64,000 nt of DNA from DAIMZI01 sp036734025 (GTDB lineage: Bacteria; Pseudomonadota; Alphaproteobacteria; Rhizobiales; Rhodomicrobiaceae), in NCBI GenBank assembly GCA_036734025.1, contig DAIMZI010000001.1, positions 124,001-188,000 of the forward strand. The letters run 5' to 3'. The position numbers were made by a program, and so were the translations under genes. Below the pieces are notes generated by a model. That model worked only from the letters and a program-made list of their open reading frames with translations, searched no databases and was not told the DNA's origin. Each line of letters opens with the position of its first letter. Position 1 is the first letter of the stretch. Of the stretch, positions 48,766-59,534 are shown one piece after another.

Positions 48766-49920
48766 GTGTTGAAATCCATGGTTCTCCTCATTGGCCTGAC
48801 AGCCGTGCTGATGATACCTGTGCCGGCTAAGGCCAGTTTTGAAACATCAGCCCCTTACGCCTTTTTATTGGACATGGAAACCGGCTCGGTGCTGCTCAAC
48901 AAGCGCGGCGACGAGTTGATGGCGCCGGCGAGCATGACCAAGGTCATGACGCTGGCCGTGGTGTTTCGCGCGCTCAAGGAGGGCCGGCTGCAACTCAGCG
49001 ATGAATTCATCGTCAGCGAGAATGCCTGGCGCACGGGCGGCGCGCCTTCCGGCACTGCGGCGATGTTCGCGCCGATCAATACGGCCGTCACGGTGGAGGA
49101 TCTCATCCGCGGTGTGGCCGTGCAATCGGGCAATGACGCCAGCATCATTCTTGCCGAAGGGCTGGCCGGCTCGGAGGAAGCCTTCACACACATCATGAAC
49201 GACTATGCCCGCGAGATCGGGATGGAAAAGTCGTTCTTCGCCAATTCCAGCGGTCTGCCGCATCCCGAACATCATACCACTGCGCGCGAACTCGCGATCC
49301 TTGCGCAGCACGTCATAGAGACCTACCCGGACTATTATCATTATTTTGCCGAGCGTGAATTCCGTTATCGCAAGCACCGGTTCTTCAACCGCAATCCGCT
49401 TATCGCCGCAAATATCGGCGCGGACGGATTGAAGACCGGACACACCGAAGCGTCCGGCTATGGTCTTGTGGCCTCCGCGGCCAATGACAGCCGGCGCATG
49501 ATCGTCATCGTCAACGGGCTGAAGACGCCGCGCGAGCGCCAGAACGAAGCCACACGGCTGCTGAACTGGGGGCTCAACAGCTTCAAGCTGTTCACGCTGT
49601 TCGATGCGGGAGAAATCGTCGGTAACGCGCGCGTCTGGGGCGGCAGCCAGCGTTTTGTCGATCTGCGCGGCAAGGGCGATGTGGTTATCATGCTGCCGCG
49701 GCTGACCCAGCAGCGCCGCGTCTCGGCCGAGATCGCTTATGTCGGGCCGCTCAAGCCGCCGATCCGCGCTGGCCAGCGTGTCGCCGAATTGCGCGTGACG
49801 ACGGAAGACGGGATCAGCGCCAGCGCGCCGCTGGTGGCAGCCGAGGACGTGTCGCGCGGGGGGCTCATTTCGCGCGGATTCGACTCGCTCATCATCCTGG
49901 CGTTCGGCTGGCTGTTGTGA
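48766..49920 (+). CDS. dacC: D-alanyl-D-alanine carboxypeptidase (penicillin-binding protein 5/6 type)
   Basis: 384 residues from a GTG with AGGA nine bases upstream; an ATG at 48778 and a TTG at 48757 are alternatives. Signal peptide (VLLIGLTAVLMIPVPAKA). Three active-site motifs of the family: SMTK in PASMTKVMTL (catalytic Ser), SGN in VQSGNDASI, KTG in GLKTGHTEASG. A C-terminal beta domain and a hydrophobic/amphipathic tail (FDSLIILAFGWLL) suggest membrane association. Trims pentapeptides of new peptidoglycan. The symbol is given for the type, not a proven orthologue. Confidence 0.92.
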   Translation: MLKSMVLLIGLTAVLMIPVPAKASFETSAPYAFLLDMETGSVLLNKRGDELMAPASMTKVMTLAVVFRALKEGRLQLSDEFIVSENAWRTGGAPSGTAAMFAPINTAVTVEDLIRGVAVQSGNDASIILAEGLAGSEEAFTHIMNDYAREIGMEKSFFANSSGLPHPEHHTTARELAILAQHVIETYPDYYHYFAEREFRYRKHRFFNRNPLIAANIGADGLKTGHTEASGYGLVASAANDSRRMIVIVNGLKTPRERQNEATRLLNWGLNSFKLFTLFDAGEIVGNARVWGGSQRFVDLRGKGDVVIMLPRLTQQRRVSAEIAYVGPLKPPIRAGQRVAELRVTTEDGISASAPLVAAEDVSRGGLISRGFDSLIILAFGWLL

Positions 49921-50141
49921 GCCGGGCGCGGCGGTCGCGCTCTTGCCGAGGATGCGGCACCGTCGCCGGAGCGATTTGAGATAAGGTCGTGATGGTCATC
50001 AACCGGACTGCAACACCGCCAGATGCAAGCGGCTCATCGACCGATAAGACGAAGCCGGAAGCCGGCTCCGGCATGGCCGATGCGGGGCCCGCGCCAGCAA
50101 GAATCGCCGGCGAGGGCAACGACGTCGCGCAAGGCGGCAAG

Positions 50142-50774
50142 ATGCTCGGCAAGTTCATCACGCTGGAAGGTGTCGAAGGGGCGGGCAAGTCGACCCAGGC
50201 CAGGCTGCTGCGTGAGCGTTTGGAGCAAAAGGGCCACAAGGTCGTGCTGACGCGCGAACCCGGTGGTTCTCCGCGCGCCGAAGAAATCCGCGATCTGCTT
50301 TTGTCCGGGAGCATCAAGCCCTATGGTGCGCTGGCTGAAGCGGCACTGTTTTATGTCGCGCGCAATTCGCATCTGGAAATCACCATCCGTCCGGCGCTGA
50401 ACAAGGGGCGTTGGGTCGTGTGTGACCGGTTCTCCGATTCGACCCGCGCCTATCAGGGCGCAGGCGGCGATGTCCCGGTCAGCGTGCTCGATGCGCTTGA
50501 GCGTGCCGTGGTCTGGCCAACGCGCCCCGATCTGACATTGATCCTCGATCTGCCCGCCGAAATAGGGCTGCAGCGGCTGAAGACGCGCGGCGATGACGTG
50601 CCGCTTGACCGGTTCGAGCTGGAAGGGCTGGGCTTTCATGAAAATCTGCGCGCCGAGTTTCTGGAGATCGCGCGGGCCGAGCCGTGGCGCTGCGCGGTTG
50701 TCGATGCTGCCCGTCCGTCCGAGATTGTTGCGCGCGACATCTGGGCGCTGGTGGAACAGCGGCTTCAGCCCTGA
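50142..50774 (+). CDS. tmk: Thymidylate kinase
   Basis: Phosphorylates dTMP. 210 residues from ATG at 50142, matching family length; an ATG at 49992 would add 50 residues of low-complexity sequence. P-loop LEGVEGAGKST near residue 10, DR motif VCDRFSDSTRAYQGAGG, and the lid-region TRGDDVP. Starts the tmk-holB-metG-tatD-MBL unit. Confidence 0.93.
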   Translation: MLGKFITLEGVEGAGKSTQARLLRERLEQKGHKVVLTREPGGSPRAEEIRDLLLSGSIKPYGALAEAALFYVARNSHLEITIRPALNKGRWVVCDRFSDSTRAYQGAGGDVPVSVLDALERAVVWPTRPDLTLILDLPAEIGLQRLKTRGDDVPLDRFELEGLGFHENLRAEFLEIARAEPWRCAVVDAARPSEIVARDIWALVEQRLQP

Positions 50775-50829
50775 GCGGGAAAGAACCTGACATGGCCAAG
50801 GCCACGACCACCAGAACAAGAAAGGGCCG

Positions 50830-51921
50830 GTGCGTGAAATGGCATTGAGCGAGCCGGCAGGACCGCCCGAAGCCGACCGTATGGGGGCGTGGCCCCATCC
50901 GCGCCATACGCAGAGATTGTTCGGTCATGATGAGGCGCTGGCGCGTTTGCGCAGCGCCATTGCCGGCGCTCACATGCCCCATGGATGGGTGATCAGCGGG
51001 CCTGTCGGCATCGGCAAGGCCACGCTCGCTTATCGTATCGGCGAGGAATTGCTGCTCGATGGCCGAGGCGATGCACAAACGACACGCGCTCAGATCAGGG
51101 CCCTGTCGCACCCCGGACTGTTCGTGCTGCGCCGGACATGGGATGACAAACGGCGCAGGCTGGTGCAGTCGATTTCGATGGACTCGATCCGGGCCCTGCG
51201 GCGTTTCCTGACGACGACAGCGGGTGCGGGCTGGCGGGTGGTCATCGTCGACCGAGCAGATGAGCTGAATATCAGTTCGGCAAACGCCTTGCTCAAGTCG
51301 CTTGAAGAACCGCCGCCGGCGACGGTCTTCTTTCTTCTATGCACAAGCGCAGGGCGGCTGGCGCCAACCCTGATTTCGCGGTGCTCGCGCATCAGCCTGC
51401 GGGCGCTGAACGCCGAGGACACCGCCGCCGCTGTCACCGCAGCATGCACAAGCACAGGCCGGGAGCCGCCGGAAGGCGGTGCACTCGCACGCCTGTGCGC
51501 CGTGGCGAACGGCAGCCCCGGACAGGCGCTCGGCCTGCTCGAAGGCCCGGGGCTTGAGCTTGATAGCGCCCTGCGCCAGCTTTTTGCGGGTCTTCCGCGG
51601 ATTGATGCGGCACATATTCACCACATCATCGATGTGGCACAGGCTCCCGGTATCGCCGACGGGCTGTTTTTCCAGATGTTCGGCGACATTGTGCGCGACA
51701 CCACGCGCCGCGCCGTTACTTCTCCTCAGGACGAAGGCCCCATACCCCGCGCGCTGATGGGCGCGCATGGTCTTGCACTCTGGGGGGAGCTATGGGAAAC
51801 AGTCATGCATATTCGCTCAGAGGCCGAGCGGCTGAACCTCGACAGATCAGCGAGCATGGTGCGCGTGATCAGCGAACTCAAACGCACGCTTGAACGCATT
51901 CAATCGCGCAGCGGCGGCTGA
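50830..51921 (+). CDS. holB: DNA polymerase III delta-prime subunit
   Basis: Clamp-loader subunit. 363 residues from GTG at 50830, or from the ATG at 50839. Walker-A-like PVGIGKATLAYRIG, then LKSLEEPPPATVFFLLCTSAG and LISRCSRISLR, the AAA+ sensor 1 and arginine-finger SRC region. It lies 56 bp after tmk and 45 bp before metG on the same strand. Some Cys zinc-finger residues seen in other homologues are not present between the Walker motifs. Confidence 0.93.
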   Translation: MREMALSEPAGPPEADRMGAWPHPRHTQRLFGHDEALARLRSAIAGAHMPHGWVISGPVGIGKATLAYRIGEELLLDGRGDAQTTRAQIRALSHPGLFVLRRTWDDKRRRLVQSISMDSIRALRRFLTTTAGAGWRVVIVDRADELNISSANALLKSLEEPPPATVFFLLCTSAGRLAPTLISRCSRISLRALNAEDTAAAVTAACTSTGREPPEGGALARLCAVANGSPGQALGLLEGPGLELDSALRQLFAGLPRIDAAHIHHIIDVAQAPGIADGLFFQMFGDIVRDTTRRAVTSPQDEGPIPRALMGAHGLALWGELWETVMHIRSEAERLNLDRSASMVRVISELKRTLERIQSRSGG

Positions 51922-51965
51922 AGGCTGACGACCGGGCGCGCAGGCTCAGTTCCATATGGATCATC

Positions 51966-53528
51966 ATGACCGCACAACCCTATTACATCACAACCGCAAT
52001 CTCCTATCCCAACGGCGCGCCGCATATAGGCCACGCCTATGAAGCCATAGCAACCGATGCGCTCGCCCGGTTCAAGCGGCTGGACGGTCATGACGTGTTC
52101 TTCCTCACCGGCGTCGATGAGCATGGTCTGAAGATGAAGCAGACCGCGCAGCGCGAGGGGATTTCGCCGCGCGAACTGGGGGAGCGCAACACGGAGCATT
52201 TCCGCGAGATGGTCCGCGTGCTCGATATTTCCAACGATGATTTCATCCGGACGTCCGAGGAGCGCCACACGCTTGCCGTCCATGACATCTGGCAGCGCAT
52301 GGCGGATGCGGGCGATATCTATCTGGGCAAGTATGCAGGTTGGTATTCGGTGCGCGATGAAGCCTTCTATGCAGAAAGCGAAACCGAAGTCGGCGAGGAC
52401 AAGGTGCGCCGCGGCCCGATGGGCACGCCGGTCGAGTGGACCGAGGAGGAGACCTATTTCTTCCGCCTGAGTGCCTACGAACAACCGCTGCTCGACCATT
52501 ATGCGAAAAATCCCGGCTTCATCCTGCCCCCGGAGCGGCGTAACGAGGTGGTCAGCTTCGTCGAGGGCGGCCTGCAGGACCTGTCGATCTCGCGCACCAC
52601 GCTCGACTGGGGCGTGCCGGTTCGGGACGCGCCCGGCCATGTCGTTTATGTGTGGGTGGATGCGCTTACCAACTATCTGACCGGTGCCGGCTATCCCAAG
52701 ACGGGTTCGCAAAAATACAAGACGTTCTGGCCTGCCGATCTTCATGTCATCGGCAAGGACATATTGCGTTTTCATGCTGTCTACTGGCCGGCCTTCCTGA
52801 TGTCTGCGGGCCTCGCGCTGCCCAGGCGCATATTTGCGCACGGGTTCTTGTTCAACCGTGGCGAGAAAATGTCGAAGTCGGTCGGCAACGTCGTCGATCC
52901 ACTCGCGCTTGGCGATGAATATGGCGTGGATCAGCTGCGCTATTTCCTGCTGCGCGAGGTGCCGTTCGGCAAGGATGGCAGCTACAGCCATGAGGCGATC
53001 GTCAACCGGATCAACGCCGATCTCGCCAATGATCTTGGCAATCTGGCTCAGCGCTCGCTCAGCATGATCGCCAAGAACTGCGCCGGTGTCGTGCCCTCGC
53101 CGGGCGAGCCTAGCGAGGCGGATGAAGCCATGCTCGCGGGCGTGGATGGATTGTTGGACAAGGCGCGTGAGGCCATCGAGGTTCAGGCCATCCACCGCGC
53201 CGCCGATGCCATCTGGGCCGTCGTTGCCGATGCCAACCGCTATTTCGCGGCGCAGGAGCCCTGGGCGCTGAAAAAGACCGATCCGGTGCGCATGGGCAGC
53301 GTGCTTTATGTCAGCGCTGAAGTCCTGCGTCAGGTCTCCATCCTGGTGCAGCCGATCGTGCCCTCGGCCGCCGCCGCTCTGCTGGATCAGCTCGGCGTGC
53401 CCCGTGAGCGGCGTGATTTCGCGGCGCTCGGTCCTGGCGGGCGGCTTGAGCCCGGCACGGTGCTGCCTGCGCCAAGCCCGGTTTTTCCGCGTTATGTCGA
53501 GCAAGGCCTTCGCGAGGAGGTGCGCTGA
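51966..53528 (+). CDS. metG: Methionyl-tRNA synthetase
   Basis: 520 residues. Class I signatures: PNGAPHIGHAYEA (HIGH) near residue 14 and KMSKSVGNVV (KMSKS) near 300. The connective-peptide region (GWYSVRDEAFYAESETEVGEDKVRR) carries no cysteine pairs, so this is the zinc-free alphaproteobacterial/mitochondrial type. The C-terminal tRNA-binding domain is short, with no EMAP-like extension. The stop TGA overlaps the tatD ATG. Confidence 0.96.
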   Translation: MTAQPYYITTAISYPNGAPHIGHAYEAIATDALARFKRLDGHDVFFLTGVDEHGLKMKQTAQREGISPRELGERNTEHFREMVRVLDISNDDFIRTSEERHTLAVHDIWQRMADAGDIYLGKYAGWYSVRDEAFYAESETEVGEDKVRRGPMGTPVEWTEEETYFFRLSAYEQPLLDHYAKNPGFILPPERRNEVVSFVEGGLQDLSISRTTLDWGVPVRDAPGHVVYVWVDALTNYLTGAGYPKTGSQKYKTFWPADLHVIGKDILRFHAVYWPAFLMSAGLALPRRIFAHGFLFNRGEKMSKSVGNVVDPLALGDEYGVDQLRYFLLREVPFGKDGSYSHEAIVNRINADLANDLGNLAQRSLSMIAKNCAGVVPSPGEPSEADEAMLAGVDGLLDKAREAIEVQAIHRAADAIWAVVADANRYFAAQEPWALKKTDPVRMGSVLYVSAEVLRQVSILVQPIVPSAAAALLDQLGVPRERRDFAALGPGGRLEPGTVLPAPSPVFPRYVEQGLREEVR

Positions 53529-54331
53529 TGCTGATCGACAGTCATTGCCATCTGGATTTCCCCGATTTCGGTGAAGATCTGGATCAGGTGGTCGCGCGCG
53601 CCCGTGAGGCCGGCGTCGGCTTGATGCTGAGCATCTGCACCCATGTGCGCAAGTTTCATCAGGTCCATGCCCTGACGAAACGCTTCGCCGGCGTCTATTG
53701 CTCCATCGGTACGCATCCGCACCAGGCGAGCAACGAGATCGATGTGCCGCTTGATGATCTGCTGAGCGGTGCAAAGGCGGAAAAGGTCGTCGCCATAGGC
53801 GAGGCCGGGCTTGATTATCATTATGATTACAGCGCCGTGAGCGACCAGAAGACGGTCTTTCGCCGCCATATCGAGGCAGCGCGGCTGACCGGGCTTCCGC
53901 TGATCATCCACTCACGCGAAGCCGAGGAAGATACCGCCGCGATCCTCGAAGAGGAGATGGCGAAGGGAGCGTTCACCGCGGTGCTGCATTGTTACACCTC
54001 CGGGCCGGAACTGGCGCGCCGGGGGCTCGCGCTTGGCCTTTACATATCCTTTTCCGGCATGCTCACCTTCAAGAGCGCACAGGCCTTGCGCGATATCGCG
54101 GCCCAGGTTCCGGCCGATCGCCTGCTCGTCGAGACCGATGCACCGTTCCTTGCTCCGGCGCCCAATCGCGGCAGGCGAAACGAGCCCGCCTTTGTCCGTC
54201 ATACTGCGAAAATGCTTGGCGAAATCAATGGCTTGAGCGAGGCCGAAATCGCCCGCGCCACCACGGAAAACTTCTTTTCCCTCTTTACCAGAGTGCCGCG
54301 CACGGCAAATGCCGCAACCGGCGCCGCCTGA
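53528..54331 (+). CDS. tatD: TatD-family metal-dependent DNase
   Basis: 267 residues. Metal-binding histidines start at IDSHCHLDFPDF, with GEAGLDYHYDYS, HSREAEEDT and ETDAPFLAPAP completing the amidohydrolase site. Known as a 3'-5' nuclease or deoxyribonuclease acting in DNA repair and quality control. The ATG overlaps the metG stop by two bases and the stop overlaps the next ATG. Confidence 0.94.
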   Translation: MLIDSHCHLDFPDFGEDLDQVVARAREAGVGLMLSICTHVRKFHQVHALTKRFAGVYCSIGTHPHQASNEIDVPLDDLLSGAKAEKVVAIGEAGLDYHYDYSAVSDQKTVFRRHIEAARLTGLPLIIHSREAEEDTAAILEEEMAKGAFTAVLHCYTSGPELARRGLALGLYISFSGMLTFKSAQALRDIAAQVPADRLLVETDAPFLAPAPNRGRRNEPAFVRHTAKMLGEINGLSEAEIARATTENFFSLFTRVPRTANAATGAA

Positions 54332-55131
54332 TGAGCCTGAAAGTCACGATACTGGGGTGCGGCTCCTCAGGCGGGGTTCCACGCGTTGACGGCGACTGGG
54401 GCGCGTGTGATCCGGAAAATCCGCTCAACCGGCGCACCAGGTGCTCATTGCTGGTGGAGCGATTCGGCCCCAACGGGCGCACACAGGTTCTCGTCGATAC
54501 ATCGCCCGACCTGCGCGAGCAATTGCTGCGCGCGCGCGTGCAGACGCTCGACGCTGTGCTGTACACCCACGATCATGCCGATCACACCCATGGGATCGAC
54601 GATCTGCGCGCCATCGCCTTCCGGCGCCGCGACCCTGTGGATGTCTACATGGACGAGATCACGCGCGCCTCGCTGGAGTCACGGTTCGAATATTGCTTTC
54701 GCCAGAAAAAGGGCAGCGGCTATCCGCCCATCCTGAGCGCCAACACCATCATGCATGGTGCGCCGTTCGTCATCAACGGGGCGGGCGGGCCGATCGAGGC
54801 GCTGCCTTTCGAACAGTTCCACGGCAATATTATTTCACTTGGCTTCCGCTTTGCGGGTCTGGCCTATTCCAGCGATCTGCATGCGCTGCCGGAGCACTCG
54901 CTGCCGTTGCTGGAGGGCCTTGAGGTGTGGATCGTCGATGCGCTGCGCCACAACAGCCACCCGTGTCATTTCACCGTCGATCAGGCGCTTGAGGCAGTCC
55001 GCCAGATCGCTCCGCAGCGGGCGGTACTGACGCATATGCACGGCGATCTCGATTTCGAGGCGCTGCGGGTGAGCCTGCCGGCAGGCGTCGAGCCGGCGTT
55101 CGACGGCATGGTCATAGAGTGTCGCGCCTGA
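54331..55131 (+). CDS. MBL-fold metallo-hydrolase
   Basis: 266 residues. HDHADHTHGIDDLR is the HxHxDH metal site; the remaining ligands lie in HGNIISLGFRFAGLAYSSDLH and near ILTHMHGDLDFE. The N-terminal LGCGSSGGVPR is typical of the PhnP/PqqB-like subgroup, which are often phosphodiesterases. It completes the metG-tatD-MBL cluster, starting at the A of the tatD TGA stop. Substrate unknown; the cluster is widely kept in alphaproteobacteria. Confidence 0.92.
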   Translation: MSLKVTILGCGSSGGVPRVDGDWGACDPENPLNRRTRCSLLVERFGPNGRTQVLVDTSPDLREQLLRARVQTLDAVLYTHDHADHTHGIDDLRAIAFRRRDPVDVYMDEITRASLESRFEYCFRQKKGSGYPPILSANTIMHGAPFVINGAGGPIEALPFEQFHGNIISLGFRFAGLAYSSDLHALPEHSLPLLEGLEVWIVDALRHNSHPCHFTVDQALEAVRQIAPQRAVLTHMHGDLDFEALRVSLPAGVEPAFDGMVIECRA

Positions 55132-55143
55132 CACAGGCGCGGG

Positions 55144-55875
55144 TCACGCGGGGCTTGAGGCGGCTTGCCACTCATCGTAGGTGACGAGTTCACCGGTCTT
55201 TGCAAAATCCGCCGACACCATGGAAAGCGCCATCGGAACTATGGCTTCGGCCGGCTTGACACCTTGCGGGTCTTCTCCGGGATAAGCGCGGGCGCGTATC
55301 GCGGTACGCGTTGCGCCGGGATCAATAAGATTGGCGCGCACCGGCGTGGAGCGAACCTCCATGGCGTAGACTTGCACCATGGTTTCGAGCGCGGCTTTGG
55401 ATATCGCATATGCCCCCCAATATGCCCGAGGACGTCTGGCCACGCTTGAACTGAGGACCAGGACGCGTCCGGCATCGGACTGGCGCAGCAGCGGATCGAG
55501 CGTGCGCAGCAGCCGCCAGTGGGCATTGAGGTTGACGCTCATCACAGTGTCCCAGTCGGTGTCCTGGGTATGGGTGAGCGGGCCGAGCGTGCCGAGATCG
55601 GCTGCAGCGGCAATGAAGATGTCGAGCTTTTTCCAGCGCTGATAGAGATTTGGCCCGAGCGCGTCGAGCTTGGCGCTGTGCTTGAGATTGAGCGGCAACA
55701 ACGAACACGAGCCGCCGGTTGCGCGGATCTCATCGTCCAGCTCCTCCAGTGCCCCCTTTGTGCGGGCGCTCGCAATGACATGCGCGCCTTCTCGCGCCAG
55801 CGCCACCGCCAGCTCTCGCCCGATCCCGCGCGAAGCGCCGGTGACAAACGCGACACGGTTTGCAAGGGCGCTCAA
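55144..55875 (-). CDS. Short-chain dehydrogenase/reductase
   Basis: 243 residues from a TTG start at 55873-55875. The choice rests on GGAGG seven to eleven bases upstream and a 4 bp overlap (TTGA) with the purF stop, so it is coupled to purF. NAD(P)-binding GASRGIGREL near residue 14, active-site Ser in VLVLSSSVARRP and YAISK (Tyr-x-x-x-Lys). Substrate unknown. A longer upstream frame inside purF is less likely. Confidence 0.88.
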   Translation of the reverse strand: MSALANRVAFVTGASRGIGRELAVALAREGAHVIASARTKGALEELDDEIRATGGSCSLLPLNLKHSAKLDALGPNLYQRWKKLDIFIAAAADLGTLGPLTHTQDTDWDTVMSVNLNAHWRLLRTLDPLLRQSDAGRVLVLSSSVARRPRAYWGAYAISKAALETMVQVYAMEVRSTPVRANLIDPGATRTAIRARAYPGEDPQGVKPAEAIVPMALSMVSADFAKTGELVTYDEWQAASSPA

Positions 55876-57332
55876 CTGGCCTCCGCAAGCAGGGATAATT
55901 GCCGATGGGGCAGGGTGCCGTTCTGATCGAGCAGGCGGGTGGGATAGTCGCCGGTGAAGCAATGATCGGCGAACTGCGGATTGACCGCGTCGCGGCCGTT
56001 GTAACCCATCGCCTTGTAGATGCCCTCGACCGACAGGAACGCCAATGTGTGCACCCCGATCGAGCGGCGCATGCTTTCCATGTCGTGGCTGGCGGCGAGT
56101 AGCATTTCCTGCTCGGGCGTATCGATGCCGTAATAGTCCGGGAACTTGATCGGCGGGCAGGCGACGCGCAAGTGCACTTCGCGTGCGCCTTTTTCATAGA
56201 GCATATGCACGATCTTGATCGAGGTGGTGCCGCGCACGACGCTGTCGTCGACCAGCACGATCCGCTTGCCGCGGATGATGCCGCTGTTGGCGCTGTGCTT
56301 GAGCTTGACGCCCAGCTTGCGGATGCGCTGTTCCGGCTCGATGAAGGTGCGCCCGACATACTGGTTGCGGATGATACCGAGTTCGAATGGCAGACCCGAT
56401 TGCTGGGAAAAGCCGATGGCTGCCGGCACGCCCGAGTCTGGAACCGGCACGACCATGTCGGCATCGGCCGGCGCTTCTGCGGCGAGCTGGCGTCCGAATG
56501 CCTTGCGCACTTCATAAACACTGCGTCCACCGACGATCGAGTCGGGGCGGGCGAAGTAGATATATTCGAAGATACAGGGCCGCGCAGGGCGAGGAGGAAA
56601 TGGCCGGTGGCTTTCCACCCCGTTTTTGGTGATGACGACGACTTCGCCGTTCTCGACCTCGCGAATGAATTCGGCCCCGATGATATCGAAGGCGCAGGTC
56701 TCCGATGCCAGCACATAAGCGCCATCCAGACGCCCGAGCACGAGCGGGCGCAGGCCGAGCGGATCGCGCGCGCCGATGAGTTTCTTGTTGGTGATGGCGA
56801 CAAGCGCATAGCCGCCTTCGATCTGGCGCAGCGCGTCGATGAAGCGGTCCACGACCAGGCGCTCGCGGCTGCGCGCCAGCAGATGGATGATGACTTCGGT
56901 GTCGGATGTCGACTGGCAGATGGCGCCAGAGGCAATGAGTTGTTCGCGGATGTGCAGCGCATTGGTCAGGTTGCCGTTGTGGGCAAGGGCAAAGCCGCCG
57001 CCCGACAGATCGGCGAACAGTGGCTGGACGTTGCGCAGCGCCGTCTCGCCGGTGGTAGAATAGCGCGTGTGGCCGATCGCGGCATGACCACGCAGCCGGT
57101 CAACGACGGGCTTTTTCGTGAACTGGTCGCCGACCAGGCCAAGCCGCCTCTCCGAGCAGAAATGCTCGCCATCGAAGGTGACGATACCGGCAGCTTCCTG
57201 GCCGCGATGTTGCAGCGCATGCAGGCCCAGCACCGTCAGCGGCGCTGCGTCCTCATGGTTCAATATGCCAAATATGCCACATTCTTCGCGGAGCCGATCG
57301 TCGTCCAAGTCGAATTCACCGGCCATTGGCAT
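55872..57332 (-). CDS. purF: Amidophosphoribosyltransferase
   Basis: First committed step of purine synthesis. 486 residues from ATG at 57330-57332. The catalytic Cys18 (LREECGIFG) follows a short propeptide, as in the Bacillus-type enzyme. Glutamine site and the PRPP loop IVLVDDSVVRGTTS are present. Of the cysteines that carry the iron-sulfur cluster in that type, the one before YYGID is Asp and only one of the C-terminal pair (FADHCFTGD) remains, so I infer no cluster. Followed with overlap by the SDR gene. Confidence 0.95.
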   Translation of the reverse strand: MPMAGEFDLDDDRLREECGIFGILNHEDAAPLTVLGLHALQHRGQEAAGIVTFDGEHFCSERRLGLVGDQFTKKPVVDRLRGHAAIGHTRYSTTGETALRNVQPLFADLSGGGFALAHNGNLTNALHIREQLIASGAICQSTSDTEVIIHLLARSRERLVVDRFIDALRQIEGGYALVAITNKKLIGARDPLGLRPLVLGRLDGAYVLASETCAFDIIGAEFIREVENGEVVVITKNGVESHRPFPPRPARPCIFEYIYFARPDSIVGGRSVYEVRKAFGRQLAAEAPADADMVVPVPDSGVPAAIGFSQQSGLPFELGIIRNQYVGRTFIEPEQRIRKLGVKLKHSANSGIIRGKRIVLVDDSVVRGTTSIKIVHMLYEKGAREVHLRVACPPIKFPDYYGIDTPEQEMLLAASHDMESMRRSIGVHTLAFLSVEGIYKAMGYNGRDAVNPQFADHCFTGDYPTRLLDQNGTLPHRQLSLLAEAS

Positions 57333-57508
57333 TGCCCCTGGGCTTGGGTGCTGCGCGCGCCACGGCGGCGGAGCGCAAACGCGTGTTGCTTGGAAGTACG
57401 CCACTACAGATCATTTCGCAACCGCGAAGTGTCAAGTCTGTGACACCTGCACACATGAAGTTTGTTCCCCCGCCCGCGCTTGCGCAGTGCAACTTGCGCA
57501 CGGCTCAC

Positions 57509-58024
57509 CTAGCCGGGATCGCCATCATCGCGAAACACAGAGGTCGGATTGTCGGGCAGAAGCGAGATTATGGCATCGCCGGTGCTCTCGATGACCGGGA
57601 GCGAGCGCGCTTCGGTGACCCAGCGCGGATGTGTGTCCTTGGGCACCAGCATGCTGAGCAGCTCATAGGCGATAACCACCAGGATCAGACCGCGCGCCAG
57701 CCCGAAGATGAAACCGAGCGTACGGTCCATGGCGCCGACGCGGCTGTCGAGGATATAATCGGAGATGCGCACCGTTATGATACTGACGATGATCAGTGTG
57801 AGCAGAAAAACCGTACCGATCAGCACGCCGTCGGCGAGCATCGGCGGCTCGATATACTGGCGCGCCGTTTCCCGATAGGCAGGGTAGGCGAGCAGGGCGG
57901 CAACGGCGGCCAGTGCCCACGAGACGATCGACAGCATTTCGCGGGTGAGCCCGCGCAGCATCGCCAGGAAGGCGGAGATGAACATGATAAGAATTAGAAT
58001 GACGTCGAGCCATTGAATAGGCAT
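57509..58024 (-). CDS. cvpA: CvpA-family membrane protein
   Basis: 171 residues with four hydrophobic helices and the family pattern LDVILILIMFISAFLAMLRGLTREMLS in the first helix, then DSRVGAMDRTLGFIFGLARGLI. Inner-membrane protein first linked to colicin V production; later tied to envelope maintenance. Lies upstream of purF on the same strand, a common pairing, 176 bp apart. Confidence 0.9.
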   Translation of the reverse strand: MPIQWLDVILILIMFISAFLAMLRGLTREMLSIVSWALAAVAALLAYPAYRETARQYIEPPMLADGVLIGTVFLLTLIIVSIITVRISDYILDSRVGAMDRTLGFIFGLARGLILVVIAYELLSMLVPKDTHPRWVTEARSLPVIESTGDAIISLLPDNPTSVFRDDGDPG

Positions 58025-58106
58025 TCCGAGTACCCCCTGTTACGCAGCAAAATCTGGGTGGTGCACAACCTCTAGCCTGCGGCCGCACGCTCGCTGCATG
58101 CAAATA

Positions 58107-59534
<1,428 letters not shown>

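Noticed and set aside
51900..53774. 624-codon open frame antisense to metG
   Set aside because: Lies wholly opposite metG and tatD, has no recognisable domain and no ribosome site.
56172..57443. 423-codon open frame antisense to purF
   Set aside because: Shadow of purF on the opposite strand; no domain visible.
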